Shown here piece by piece: positions 27,703 to 34,904 of a stretch of 34,940 nt of DNA. The translations under genes were made by a program, and so were the position numbers. The stretch spans positions 1-34,940 of the forward strand of contig JAFEEL010000024.1 in assembly GCA_018241125.1 (NCBI GenBank). Reading direction: 5' to 3'. Position 1 is the first letter of the stretch. Every line of letters starts with the position of its first letter. The DNA is from Pseudomonadota bacterium. GTDB taxonomy: Bacteria > Pseudomonadota > Gammaproteobacteria > Xanthomonadales > Xanthomonadaceae. The notes under the pieces were generated by a model, which did no database searches, was not told where the DNA came from, and saw only the letters and a list, made by a program, of their open reading frames with translations.

Positions 27703-27727
27703 AAAATGTGCGCTAGCGCACATTTTT
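27703..27727 (+). terminator. Perfect palindrome or terminator between fah and maiA
   Basis: AAAATGTGCGC-TA-GCGCACATTTT is a perfect 24-bp palindrome followed by one more T. As RNA it is an 11-bp stem with a very short loop and A/T tracts on both sides, so it may terminate transcription in both directions. A dyad this perfect could also be an operator for a dimeric regulator; both readings are open. Confidence 0.7.
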
Positions 27728-27762
27728 CGCATGGGTCGGTTCGATCGCGCAAAGCCCCTTTT

Positions 27763-27768
27763 TATTAT
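27763..27768 (+). promoter_or_regulatory. Possible -10 element of maiA
   Basis: TATTAT in CCTTTTTATTATCGC, 57 bp upstream of the maiA ATG and downstream of the palindrome. The -35 position (TTCGAT, 17 bp upstream) is poor. Confidence 0.3.
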
Positions 27769-27824
27769 CGCTGCGGCAAGCTAGCCTGCACCGATGGCGC
27801 CGCTTGCGGCGGGGGCCGGATCCG

Positions 27825-28505
27825 ATGACCGAGCAACACCACCACGAGCGGCTGCGGTTGTACAGCTACTGGCGATCGTCCGCCGCGTACCGCGTGCGCA
27901 TCGCCCTCAACCTCAAGGGTTTGCACTACGAGACCATCCCGGTGCACCTGCTGGACGATGGCGGTCAGCAGCACGCGCTGGAATATCGGGCGGTCAATCC
28001 GCAGGCGCTGGTGCCCTCGCTCAAGCATGGGCATCGGATCATCCGGCAGTCGATCGCGATCATCGAGTACCTCGACGAGACCTGGCCGGAGCCGCCGCTG
28101 CTGCCGGCCACCGCGCGCGACCGCGCGCGCGCGCGCGCCATCGCGCAGGCCATCGCCTGCGACATCCACCCGCTCAACAACTTGCGGGTGCTCAAGTATT
28201 TCGAAAACGAGTGGAATGTGCCGGCACCCGAACGCGAAGAATGGGTGCGGCACTGGATTCGCGAAGGTTTCGGCGCAGTGGAAAACATGCTCTCCGAGCA
28301 TCTGTCCACCGGCACGTTCTGCGACGGTGAGCACCCGGGTCTGGCCGATTGCTGCCTGGTGCCGCAGGTGTTCAACGCACGCCGCTTCGGCATTCCGGTC
28401 GATGCCTATCCGACCATCCGTCGCATCCACGACGCCTGCATGAAGCTGCCGGCGTTCGATGCGGCGCGCCCGGAGCGCCAGCCGGACGCGCCCAGCCCAG
28501 GTTGA
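27825..28505 (+). CDS. maiA: Maleylacetoacetate isomerase (zeta-class GST)
   Basis: Isomerises maleylacetoacetate to fumarylacetoacetate with glutathione in tyrosine catabolism. It is 226 aa. The N-terminal thioredoxin-like domain has LYSYWRSSAAYRVRIALNLKG with the zeta-class Ser-rich motif. NPQALVPSLKHGHRIIRQSI and IIEYLDETWPEPPLLP follow, with the glutathione-binding QS pair. The all-helical C-terminal domain includes ACDIHPLNNLRVLKYFE and HPGLADCCLVPQVFNARRFG. ATG 27825 gives the canonical start. The preceding FAH gene encodes the next enzyme in the pathway, so the two probably work together despite the terminator between them. Confidence 0.95.
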   Translation: MTEQHHHERLRLYSYWRSSAAYRVRIALNLKGLHYETIPVHLLDDGGQQHALEYRAVNPQALVPSLKHGHRIIRQSIAIIEYLDETWPEPPLLPATARDRARARAIAQAIACDIHPLNNLRVLKYFENEWNVPAPEREEWVRHWIREGFGAVENMLSEHLSTGTFCDGEHPGLADCCLVPQVFNARRFGIPVDAYPTIRRIHDACMKLPAFDAARPERQPDAPSPG

Positions 28506-28512
28506 TCATTGC

Positions 28513-28540
28513 AAGCCCGCGCTGGGATGTGCGGGCTTTT
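28513..28540. terminator. Bidirectional terminator between maiA and pilU
   Basis: AAGCCCGC (28513-28520) and GCGGGCTT (28531-28538), 8-bp stem with a 10-nt loop, then TT on the plus strand and AA on the left for the minus strand. It sits between two convergent genes. Confidence 0.8.
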
Positions 28541-28567
28541 GCGGATGGAGCGGCGTCAGATACCGCG

Positions 28568-29704
28568 TCAGTAGCCCTCGCCCTGAGTGATGCCCGGCGA
28601 GGTCGGCGCGAACACGTCGGCGTAGGGGTCGTGTTCGCCCTGCGCGCCTTCCGACAGGCGGATCTTCAACGCCAAGCCGTCGCGCGAGTCGGCCTTGCGT
28701 AACACTTCCTCCAGTTCGGCCTTGCCATCCTTGTACAGGCGATACAGCGACTGGTCGAAGCTGTGCATGCCCTCTTGCAGGGATTCTTCCATCGCCTGCT
28801 TGATCTCGTGCACCTCGCCGCGGCGAATCAAATCGCGGATCAGCGGGGTGTTGATGAGGATCTCGCTGGCCGGGATGCGCCGACCGTCGATGCCGATCAC
28901 CAGGCGCTGGCTGATGACGGCTTTGAGGTTCAGCGCCAGGTTCATCAGGATGTTCTTGTGCGCCGACTCGGGGAAGAAGTTGAGGATGCGCTCGAGCGTC
29001 TGGTCGGCGTTGTTGGAGTGCAGGGTGGCCAGACACAGGTGGCCGGTTTCGGCAAACGCGATCGCCGCTTCCATGGTGGTGGCGTCGAGGATCTCGCCGA
29101 TCAGGATCAGGTCGGGCGCCTCGCGCATGGCGTTCTTGAGCGCGTTGTGGAACGCGTGGGTGTCCAGCCCCACCTCGCGCTGGTTGACGATGGATTTCTT
29201 GTGGCGGTGCAGGAACTCGATCGGGTCTTCGATGGTGAGGATGTGCCCGGACTGGCTCTTGTTGCGGTGGTCGATCATCGCCGCCAGCGTGGTCGATTTG
29301 CCCGAGCCGGTCGATCCGACCAGCAGTACCAGGCCGCGCTGTTCGAGCACGATGTCCTTGAGGATCGAAGGCAGCTTGAGATCCTCGACGCTGGGGATCT
29401 CGGACTTGATCGCACGGATCACCATGCCCAGCTCGCCGCGCTGTTTGAACACGTTGACGCGGAAGCGCCCGGCCTCGCTGACCGAGATCGCCATGTTCAT
29501 CTCCAGGTCGCGTTCGAACACCGCCACCTGGGTCTCGTCCATCAGCGAATAGGCGATCTTCTTGACCAGGCCCGGCGGCAGGCCGGTGTTGCCCAGCGCG
29601 TACAGCTTGCCTTCGACCTTCATGTTCACCGGCGCGCCGGTGGTCAGGAACAGGTCCGAGGCGTTCTTCTCGGCCATCAACTTGAGGAAGTATTCGATAT
29701 CCAT
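28568..29704 (-). CDS. pilU: Type IV pilus retraction ATPase PilU
   Basis: A hexameric cytoplasmic ATPase that works with PilT in type IV pilus retraction and twitching. It is 378 aa. MDIEYFLKLMAEKNASDLFL is the family N terminus. Walker A GSTGSGKST is at 130-138, the Asp box region ILTIEDPIEF at 155-164, Walker B-type DLILIGEI at 198-205, and the His box GHLCLATLHSNNADQ at 221-235. AFAETGHLCLATLHSNNADQ points to PilU rather than PilT. The segment after Walker B reads EILDATTME, where PilT has an Arg (MRD or IRD); I recall a similar change in Xanthomonas PilU. pilT is not in the window. ATG 29704 gives the canonical start. Confidence 0.93.
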   Translation of the reverse strand: MDIEYFLKLMAEKNASDLFLTTGAPVNMKVEGKLYALGNTGLPPGLVKKIAYSLMDETQVAVFERDLEMNMAISVSEAGRFRVNVFKQRGELGMVIRAIKSEIPSVEDLKLPSILKDIVLEQRGLVLLVGSTGSGKSTTLAAMIDHRNKSQSGHILTIEDPIEFLHRHKKSIVNQREVGLDTHAFHNALKNAMREAPDLILIGEILDATTMEAAIAFAETGHLCLATLHSNNADQTLERILNFFPESAHKNILMNLALNLKAVISQRLVIGIDGRRIPASEILINTPLIRDLIRRGEVHEIKQAMEESLQEGMHSFDQSLYRLYKDGKAELEEVLRKADSRDGLALKIRLSEGAQGEHDPYADVFAPTSPGITQGEGY

Positions 29705-29805
29705 CGTGAGAGTCCCCGGAAGTTCTGCGGAACGGAAGTCGTTGCAAGGCCGGGCCCGGCTTGTGGACAATGGCCCGGTTGGCGTCCCCGATCCGTGGAG
29801 TGCTT

Positions 29806-30186
29806 ATGACACCATCGCGGCGAAAAATCCATCGTACCCTTGTCGCAGCCGGCTTGCTCGTGGCCTTGGCCGGTTGCGCCAGCCTGCCCCCACCGAATCA
29901 GGAGTTGGGCGCGGCGCAAGCAGCCGTGGCCGCAGCCGGTCAAGACGGCCAACGCTATGCGGCCGACGAACTGGCCACCGCGCAGCGCGAGTTGAACGAG
30001 GCACGCACCGCCATGACGCAGGAAGACTACACCCGCGCCCGCGCCCTGATTGCCGCCGCGCAGGCCGACGCCGATCTGGCCGGTGCCAAGGGCAGGGCGC
30101 TGGCCGGGCAGGCGCAAGTGGCCGCCAAGACCCGCGACAACGCCGAACTGCGGCGCCGCCTGCTCGATCAGGAGCCGTTGCCATGA
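29806..30186 (+). CDS. DUF4398 lipoprotein
   Basis: A 126-aa lipoprotein. The signal peptide ends in a lipobox LAGC (LLVALAGCASLPPPN). The mature part is helical and Ala-rich (AQAAVAAAGQDGQRYAADEL, ATAQRELNEARTAMTQEDYT, ARALIAAAQADADLAGAKGR), typical of DUF4398, which forms an antiparallel helical hairpin. GTGGAG at 29795-29800 supports ATG 29806. Its stop overlaps the OmpA-like gene start (ATGA). DUF4398 proteins often precede OmpA-domain proteins, suggesting a shared envelope role; the function is unknown. Confidence 0.85.
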   Translation: MTPSRRKIHRTLVAAGLLVALAGCASLPPPNQELGAAQAAVAAAGQDGQRYAADELATAQRELNEARTAMTQEDYTRARALIAAAQADADLAGAKGRALAGQAQVAAKTRDNAELRRRLLDQEPLP

Positions 30187-31181
30187 GCCGTATCATGGGC
30201 ACTCCCCTGCGGCGCGCAGGTGCGCTGCGTCTGGCGTTGGCCGCGCCGCTGCTGGCGCTGATCTTGGCTGCCGCACCGGCCTGCGCCAAGCCGCCGCACG
30301 ATCCGGAGCTGCAACGCCTGTCGGCGCAACTGGCACAGCTCGATACCGATCCGGAACTGGGCCCGCTGGGTGGCGTGGATCGCCTGAAGGCGCATCAGGC
30401 GCTGGCGGCGCTGGCGCAGACCGCGCCGCATTCATCCGAGCGCAAACCGGCCCTGTACATCGCCGAGCGCCGTGTGCAGGCCGCGCAGTTCGCCGCGCAA
30501 GCCGATCTGGCGCAAAAGCAGATCGACCAGCTCGATCGTGAGCACGACCGCATCCTGCTCGACGCCAGTCGCCGCGATGCCGACCGCGCGCGCATGGAAA
30601 ACGAGCGCCTGCGCATGCAGGACAAGGCGCGACAGGAAGAAGCCCAGCGCTCGGCGGACGCCCAGCAGGCGCAGCAGCAACAGCAAGCCAGTCTGGCGGC
30701 GGACGAGTCCGATCAGGCGCAGGCGCTGGCGCAGGCGCGCGCCAAGGCCGCCGCGCTGGCGCAGCAGGAAGCGGCCCTGACCGGCGGCAAGGCCGGCGCC
30801 ACCCCGGCCGCGGGCGGCGCGCGTGGCCCTTCGGTGCTGGTGAGCGGGGCGGCATTCGCCGCCGGCAGTGGCAGCGTGCGCAAGGATCGCGCCGCGCAGG
30901 CGCAGGTCCAGGCGGTGGTCGATTTCGTGCGCGCCCATCCGGATGCGGCGATCCGCATCGAAGGGCATACCGATACCAGCGGCGGGCCGCAAAAGAATCT
31001 GGCCTTGTCCAGGCAGCGCGCCGAGGCGATCAAGAACTACCTGCGAGCCGCCGGCATCGCCCCGACGCGCATCCAGGTGGTCGGGCTGGGTGCCGAGCAG
31101 CCGGTTGCCTCGAACGCCACCGCGGCCGGACGAGCGCGCAACAATCGCGTCGAGGTGATCGCGTTGGGTGGCGGAAATTGA
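30183..31181 (+). CDS. OmpA-family peptidoglycan-binding envelope protein
   Basis: A 332-aa exported protein. An N-terminal signal sequence (LALAAPLLALILAAAPACA) is followed by a second DUF4398-like helical region and a long coiled-coil segment rich in Gln, Ala and Arg (about 95-195, for example RMENERLRMQDKARQEEAQR). The C-terminal OmpA domain (about 215-332) has IRIEGHTDTSGGPQKNLALS, QRAEAIKNYLRAAGI and RARNNRVEVIAL, with the Asp and Arg that bind diaminopimelate in peptidoglycan. It is coupled to the DUF4398 lipoprotein. Together they probably bridge the outer membrane and the cell wall; inference from the domains. Confidence 0.9.
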   Translation: MSRIMGTPLRRAGALRLALAAPLLALILAAAPACAKPPHDPELQRLSAQLAQLDTDPELGPLGGVDRLKAHQALAALAQTAPHSSERKPALYIAERRVQAAQFAAQADLAQKQIDQLDREHDRILLDASRRDADRARMENERLRMQDKARQEEAQRSADAQQAQQQQQASLAADESDQAQALAQARAKAAALAQQEAALTGGKAGATPAAGGARGPSVLVSGAAFAAGSGSVRKDRAAQAQVQAVVDFVRAHPDAAIRIEGHTDTSGGPQKNLALSRQRAEAIKNYLRAAGIAPTRIQVVGLGAEQPVASNATAAGRARNNRVEVIALGGGN

Positions 31182-31322
31182 TATTTCAATCAACAGCTTG
31201 TAATGAAGCCACGGGCCATCTCTGGGCCCGCGTATCGCCGCGGCTGAGACCAGCCACATCGACAAATCAAGCACTTGGCGGGGCACTTGCGGACGCTGGC
31301 GTGCAAGAGTAGCTTCCATCTT

Positions 31323-31344
31323 CCATGCACCCCTTGGTGCATGG
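31323..31344. repeat. Perfect 9-bp hairpin in the OmpA-ydcH gap
   Basis: CCATGCACC and GGTGCATGG with a 4-nt loop CCTT. No T-tract follows, so it is unlikely to be a terminator. Confidence 0.7.
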
Positions 31345-31471
31345 AGGATCGGATCTGGCCCATGAGCGCAGTCGATTTTCCGGAGCACCGCAGCGTCTGG
31401 AGCATCCAGCTCCGCCATGCGGGTTCCGACGCAAAGGCGGCCCATGCAGCCGCTCCCGATCCGCAAGACGC

Positions 31472-31510
31472 AACGCCCCGCCGGCCCTCCGTGCGGGGCG
31501 TTTGCATTTT
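31472..31510 (+). terminator. Terminator upstream of ydcH
   Basis: AACGCCCCGC (31472-31481) and GCGGGGCGTT (31493-31502), a perfect 10-bp stem with an 11-nt loop, followed by TGCATTTT. It ends a transcript coming from the left, either the OmpA operon or a separate RNA. Confidence 0.85.
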
Positions 31511-31549
31511 CGCCCCCTGACAATCCGCCGCAAGAGGAGGTTTAGCGCC

Positions 31550-31771
31550 ATGTTCGAAAGCCAATCGCGCGATGAGCTGGATACGCTGCTCAAGTCCGAC
31601 ATCGAGTTTCGCCAGCTCTACCATCGCCACCGCGAGCTGGACAAACAGGTGATGGATGCCGAACTGGGCGTCCTGCCGCTCGACGACATCACGCTGGCCC
31701 AGATGAAGCGCGAAAAACTGCACGCCAAGGATCGACTCACGCACATGTTCGAGACCAAGCGCGCCCACTGA
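31550..31771 (+). CDS. YdcH/DUF465-family small protein
   Basis: A 73-aa helical protein of the DUF465 family, whose function is unknown. MFESQSRDELDTLLKSDIEF, FRQLYHRHRELDKQVMDAEL and LAQMKREKLHAKDRLTHMFE show the two long helices and the conserved RH.ELD and K..KL..KD motifs. AGGAGG at 31535-31540 gives a strong ribosome site 9 bp before the ATG. It lies between two terminators, so it is probably transcribed alone; its promoter would fall close to 31472-31535. Confidence 0.9.
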   Translation: MFESQSRDELDTLLKSDIEFRQLYHRHRELDKQVMDAELGVLPLDDITLAQMKREKLHAKDRLTHMFETKRAH

Positions 31772-31794
31772 CGGGCGGTACGCGAAAACTACAG

Positions 31795-31835
31795 GCGGTG
31801 GCGGCCATCCTCGTCGGTCGCCACCGCTTTTTTTT
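31795..31835 (+). terminator. Rho-independent terminator after ydcH
   Basis: GCGGTGGCG (31795-31803) and CGCCACCGC (31819-31827), a perfect 9-bp stem with a 15-nt loop, followed by eight T. Confidence 0.93.
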
Positions 31836-31897
31836 ACGCGCGCCGCTGCGGCGGCGCATACTGGCGCGCTTGCCGCACACCCTCGACGGGACTTCGC

Positions 31898-33316
31898 ATG
31901 AGCCTGCCCCCTTGTTTTGCCAGCACCGCGCACGAGGATGTCGCCCACGCGACCCCGCTGATCGCGCTGGATGCGGCGTCGTTGCCGAAGTACCTCGACG
32001 CGCAGCCCGAGCGCGTGCGGCGCTGGATCGCCACCGCCGATTTCAAGGCGCAGGCGCACACCTGTCTGCTGGTGCCCGGCGAGAACGGCGCGCCGTTGGC
32101 AGCACTGGCCGGCATCGGCGATGCCTCCGATCCGTTCGCGCTGGCGGCCTGCCCGTTCGGGTTGCCGCCGGGCACTTACGCGCTGGCCAAGCACGGCGTG
32201 CCAGGTGCCGGCGTGCGTATCGAACTGGCCGATGCGATCCTCGGCTGGGGTTCGGGCGCGTACCGCTTCGAGCGTTACCGCAAGCCGCAGCGCGCGCCGG
32301 CGCGGCTGGTGCTGGAAGACGCCCGCGCCACCAGCTCGGAAGCCTTCGCCATCCTCAAGGCCTGCACGCTGGTGCGCGATCTGGTCAACACCCCGACCCA
32401 GGACATGGGCCCGGCCGAACTCGAAGCGGTCGCGCTGCGCTTGGCCAAGGCTTACGGCGGTGAAGTGACGACCACCCTCGGCGACGACCTGCTGAAGGAA
32501 AACTTTCCGGTGATCCACGCCGTGGGCCGCGCCAGCCCGCGCGCGCCGCGGCTGATCGTGCTGCGCTGGGGCGACCCGTCGCATCCGCACGTGGTGGTCG
32601 CCGGCAAGGGCGTGTGTTTCGACACCGGCGGGCTGGACATCAAAACCGCCGACGGCATGCGCCTGATGAAGAAGGACATGGGCGGCGCGGCGCATGCGCT
32701 GGGGCTGGCGCAATTGGTGATGGCCACGAAACTGCCGATCCACCTGAGCGTGCTGATCCCGGCGGTAGAAAACGCCATCGCCGGCGATGCCTTCCGGCCC
32801 GGCGACGTGATCGTCTCGCGCGCCGGCATCAGCGTGGAGGTGGACAACACCGATGCCGAAGGCCGGCTGGTGCTGTGCGATGCGCTGGCATTTGCGGCCC
32901 AAATGCAACCGGCGCTGCTGCTCGACTTCGCCACCCTCACCGGCGCGGCGCGGGTGGCGCTGGGGCCGGAAATCCCGGCGCTGTTTTGCAACGACGACGT
33001 GCTGGCCGCCGATTGCCTGGCCGCATCGGCCAATGCACGCGACCCGATCTGGCGCATGCCGTTGTGGCCGCCGTATGCGGCCTACCTCAAGAGCAACATC
33101 GCCGATCTCGCCAACTCCGGCGCCAGCCGCATGGCCGGCGCGATCGTCGCCGGGCTGTACTTGCAACGTTTCGTCCCCGATGGCATCCCGTGGGCGCACC
33201 TGGACACCTACGCGTGGAACGACCGCGACCGCCCCGGCCACCCGGCCGGCGGCGAGGCGCTGGGCCTGCGCGCGATGCACGGTTTGCTCAAGGCGCGCTT
33301 TGCCGGTCGCGGCTAA
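31898..33316 (+). CDS. M17 leucyl aminopeptidase family protein
   Basis: A dizinc cytosolic aminopeptidase that removes N-terminal residues from peptides. It is 472 aa. The N-terminal domain is diverged. The catalytic domain holds GKGVCFDTGGLDIKTADGMR (Lys237, Asp242, Lys249), KKDMGGAAHALG (Asp260) and the family signature NTDAEGRL at 317-324 (Asp319, Glu321, Arg323). The start is the first ATG after the ydcH terminator. The last residues (AGRG and stop) lie at the edge of a REP-like palindrome (GCGGCTAAAAGCCGC), suggesting that the element set the C terminus. It is more like the second, PepB-like group than classical PepA (VCFDTGGLDIK instead of ITFDTGGISLK). Confidence 0.93.
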   Translation: MSLPPCFASTAHEDVAHATPLIALDAASLPKYLDAQPERVRRWIATADFKAQAHTCLLVPGENGAPLAALAGIGDASDPFALAACPFGLPPGTYALAKHGVPGAGVRIELADAILGWGSGAYRFERYRKPQRAPARLVLEDARATSSEAFAILKACTLVRDLVNTPTQDMGPAELEAVALRLAKAYGGEVTTTLGDDLLKENFPVIHAVGRASPRAPRLIVLRWGDPSHPHVVVAGKGVCFDTGGLDIKTADGMRLMKKDMGGAAHALGLAQLVMATKLPIHLSVLIPAVENAIAGDAFRPGDVIVSRAGISVEVDNTDAEGRLVLCDALAFAAQMQPALLLDFATLTGAARVALGPEIPALFCNDDVLAADCLAASANARDPIWRMPLWPPYAAYLKSNIADLANSGASRMAGAIVAGLYLQRFVPDGIPWAHLDTYAWNDRDRPGHPAGGEALGLRAMHGLLKARFAGRG

Positions 33317-33446
33317 AAGCCGCTCCCACACGACGACATCCCGGTGGGAGGGCCGTCCTCGGCCCGATGCGTTCCGCCGTCGCGGCGGGCTTTCACCAGC
33401 CGAAGGCTGGTCAAGCCGCTCCCACGCTGCGATATTGCGGTGGGAG
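33305..33446. repeat. REP-like palindrome cluster between convergent genes
   Basis: GCGGCT-AAA-AGCCGC at 33309-33323 is followed by CTCCCAC...GTGGGAG (33323-33350). A second unit has AAGCCGCTCCCAC (33413-33425) with GTGGGAG (33440-33446). A hairpin ACCAGCC-GAA-GGCTGGT is at 33395-33411. The GCGGCTxxAGCCGCTCCCAC pattern is, from memory, a widespread REP type in gammaproteobacteria. The cluster lies between the convergent aminopeptidase and CARF genes and includes the aminopeptidase stop codon. Confidence 0.8.
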
Positions 33447-33465
33447 AGCCCCTGATCGCCGCCGC

Positions 33466-34617
33466 TCAGTCGCCGGCGATCCAGTCCACCTGTTCGGCGT
33501 CGATGGCGATGGCGTAGATCGGCACGCCCTTGCTGCCGATGTTCTTCAGTTCCACCTGCGCGGCCAGGGTGCCGCCGAGCAACGCGCCCAGCGCGTTGTT
33601 CAGGCGCGAGCGGCGGTATTGCACGTCGCCCAGTGACAGGCCACGGCGCAGCGCGTCCTCGCTGCGACCGATGCGGGCGAACTTGCCGCTGGCGCTGCCG
33701 CGGTCGGCCAGCGCGCCGCAAAAATCGGCGAACGCCGCGCCCAACGCCTTGCCCTGCGCCTCCAGCAAGGCGCCGGAAAGGTCTGGCTCGTCGTTGCGTT
33801 TGCGTTCGAGCAGCCACAGGAAAAACGCCAGCTCGGCATCGCCCAGCGCATCGAGCGCGATGCCGGCGAACTCGAAGTGCATCCGTGCCAGATCCAGCCG
33901 CAGCCGCTGCGAGTGCCGGCCCAACTGCGCCTGCGCGATGGCAGCGGCGAAGCTGGTCACCCGATCCAGGAGCTTGGACGGGATGTCGTCGCGCAGGCGG
34001 ATGAAGGGGATCTCGGCCAGCGTCACCTGCGCCTGACGGGCATCGAGGGTGACCTTGCCGTCGCGGTGGATCGGCAGGCTGTACGGGGTGGGGTAGTAGA
34101 AATCGCGGTGACCCTCGAAGCCCTCGCCGACCAGCACGTGCGACAGCCGATCTTGCGCGCGCCCGAACAGCGACAGCGCGTAGCCGGCGTAGTACCCCAT
34201 GGTCTTGCGCCCACCGGCCATCGACACATGCAAGGCGGTATCGGCGTCGGCGGTGAACCGGCCGATCAGGCGGGCGATCTGGTCGGCGGCGGCCTCGTTG
34301 TCGGCCACCGAGCGAATGTCCGCCAGCGGCGCGCCCGCCGCGTCGGTGAGCACGTGGATGTTGGCTTCGCTGAAGATGCCCGGATCGAGCCGGTAGTCGG
34401 CGCACAGCGCGTGGAAATGCGCCTGCCCCTGCAGCAGGTTCAAGCGTGCGTGCGCCGCACCGTCGGCAGTGCTCAGGATGTGCACCTGAGTGGGCACGAA
34501 CGCCGGCTGGCGCGTGCACGCCAGCGCGTACAGCGTCTCGGTGACGATCTGCGGCGACATCCCGCTGACCGCCAGCAGGATGCGCCGCGGGAAGGATTCA
34601 GGTGGGCGTTCGGTCAT
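33466..34617 (-). CDS. CRISPR-associated NE0113-family CARF protein (ring-nuclease type)
   Basis: A 383-aa member of the Cas_NE0113 family (TIGR02584), which databases place with CARF-domain proteins of type III CRISPR systems and often name Csm6-like ring nuclease. Signature blocks are RRILLAVSGMSPQIVTETLY at 11-30, FVPTQVHILSTADGAAHARL, the glycine-rich CARF motif LHVSMAGGRKTMGYYAGYAL at 129-148, and LFGRAQDRLSHVLV. CARF domains bind cyclic oligoadenylate. The C-terminal part (RLRLDLARMHFEF...AELAFFLWLLERKR, 238-274) looks helical or winged-helix-like and I see no convincing HEPN R-x4-6-H. No cas1, cas10 or CRISPR array is in the window; others may lie past the right edge. It may be an orphan. 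Confidence 0.85.
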   Translation of the reverse strand: MTERPPESFPRRILLAVSGMSPQIVTETLYALACTRQPAFVPTQVHILSTADGAAHARLNLLQGQAHFHALCADYRLDPGIFSEANIHVLTDAAGAPLADIRSVADNEAAADQIARLIGRFTADADTALHVSMAGGRKTMGYYAGYALSLFGRAQDRLSHVLVGEGFEGHRDFYYPTPYSLPIHRDGKVTLDARQAQVTLAEIPFIRLRDDIPSKLLDRVTSFAAAIAQAQLGRHSQRLRLDLARMHFEFAGIALDALGDAELAFFLWLLERKRNDEPDLSGALLEAQGKALGAAFADFCGALADRGSASGKFARIGRSEDALRRGLSLGDVQYRRSRLNNALGALLGGTLAAQVELKNIGSKGVPIYAIAIDAEQVDWIAGD

Positions 34618-34686
34618 GCGGATTTCCTTGTCGGCGAACGGGAGGCGGGGGCGGTTAACCGGGCTTGTTTGCATCACTTTTTAGCA

Positions 34687-34787
34687 CGTGGTTCGATCGC
34701 GGCCTCGGCCCCGATGCAGCCCGGGGCCTCGATCCGCGCCTCACCACGAACGGGGTAGGCCTCGGGCAGCGCCTCACCACGAACGGG
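34687..34787 (-). repeat. 61-bp-family palindrome plus a half copy
   Basis: CGTGGTTCGATCGCGGCC...CTCACCACGAACGG at 34687-34753, minus-strand orientation, with GGCCTCGGCCCC...CGGGGCC in the centre. A second CTCACCACGAACGGG end is at 34773-34787. It lies just upstream of the CARF gene. Confidence 0.75.
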
Positions 34788-34810
34788 TATTTTGCGCAGC
34801 CTCCAAGTCA

Positions 34811-34871
34811 CCGTTCGTGGTGCGGAGGATGTGTCGAGATCGCAGATCGAGCACATCCGTCTCGAACCACG
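34811..34871 (+). repeat. 61-bp palindromic repeat upstream of the CARF gene
   Basis: CCGTTCGTGGTGCGGAG at the left and GTCTCGAACCACG at the right. The inner stem is GGATGTG/CACATCC, a different but complementary pair from the other copies. Confidence 0.85.
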
Positions 34872-34904
34872 CTTGTGCCGGCTGCATTGCATCCCTTTGG
34901 GGTA

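Larger units (their letters stand above)
31182..31549 (+). other. Structured intergenic region before ydcH, candidate RNA
   Basis: 368 bp without a convincing protein gene. Visible are GGGCC-ATCTCT-GGGCCC near 31216-31232, a perfect 9-bp hairpin CCATGCACC-CCTT-GGTGCATGG at 31323-31344, and a strong terminator at 31472-31510. A TTG-started ORF across it (31275-31520) runs into the terminator and has no family I know. The layout (unexplained sequence, hairpin, terminator, then a gene with its own AGGAGG) fits either a long 3' UTR of the OmpA gene or a small RNA. 6S RNA and tmRNA were considered and not recognised. Confidence 0.45.

Noticed and set aside
31182-31510. 6S RNA or tmRNA
   Set aside because: No closing stem with a large central bubble and no tRNA-like ends could be recognised.
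31275-31520. 81-codon plus ORF before ydcH
   Set aside because: TTG start, runs through a hairpin and a strong terminator, no ribosome site and no family resemblance.
33880-33910. HEPN R-x6-H motif in the CARF protein (RLDLARMH)
   Set aside because: The residue after Arg is Leu rather than a polar residue, and the surrounding block resembles a conserved non-HEPN segment of the NE0113 family.
31190-34519. 1109-codon minus-strand open frame
   Set aside because: Runs antisense through the M17 aminopeptidase and out of frame with the CARF gene; low-complexity Arg/Gly/His composition.
34674-34892. 72-codon minus ORF at the right edge
   Set aside because: Lies wholly in palindromic repeats and encodes no known family.
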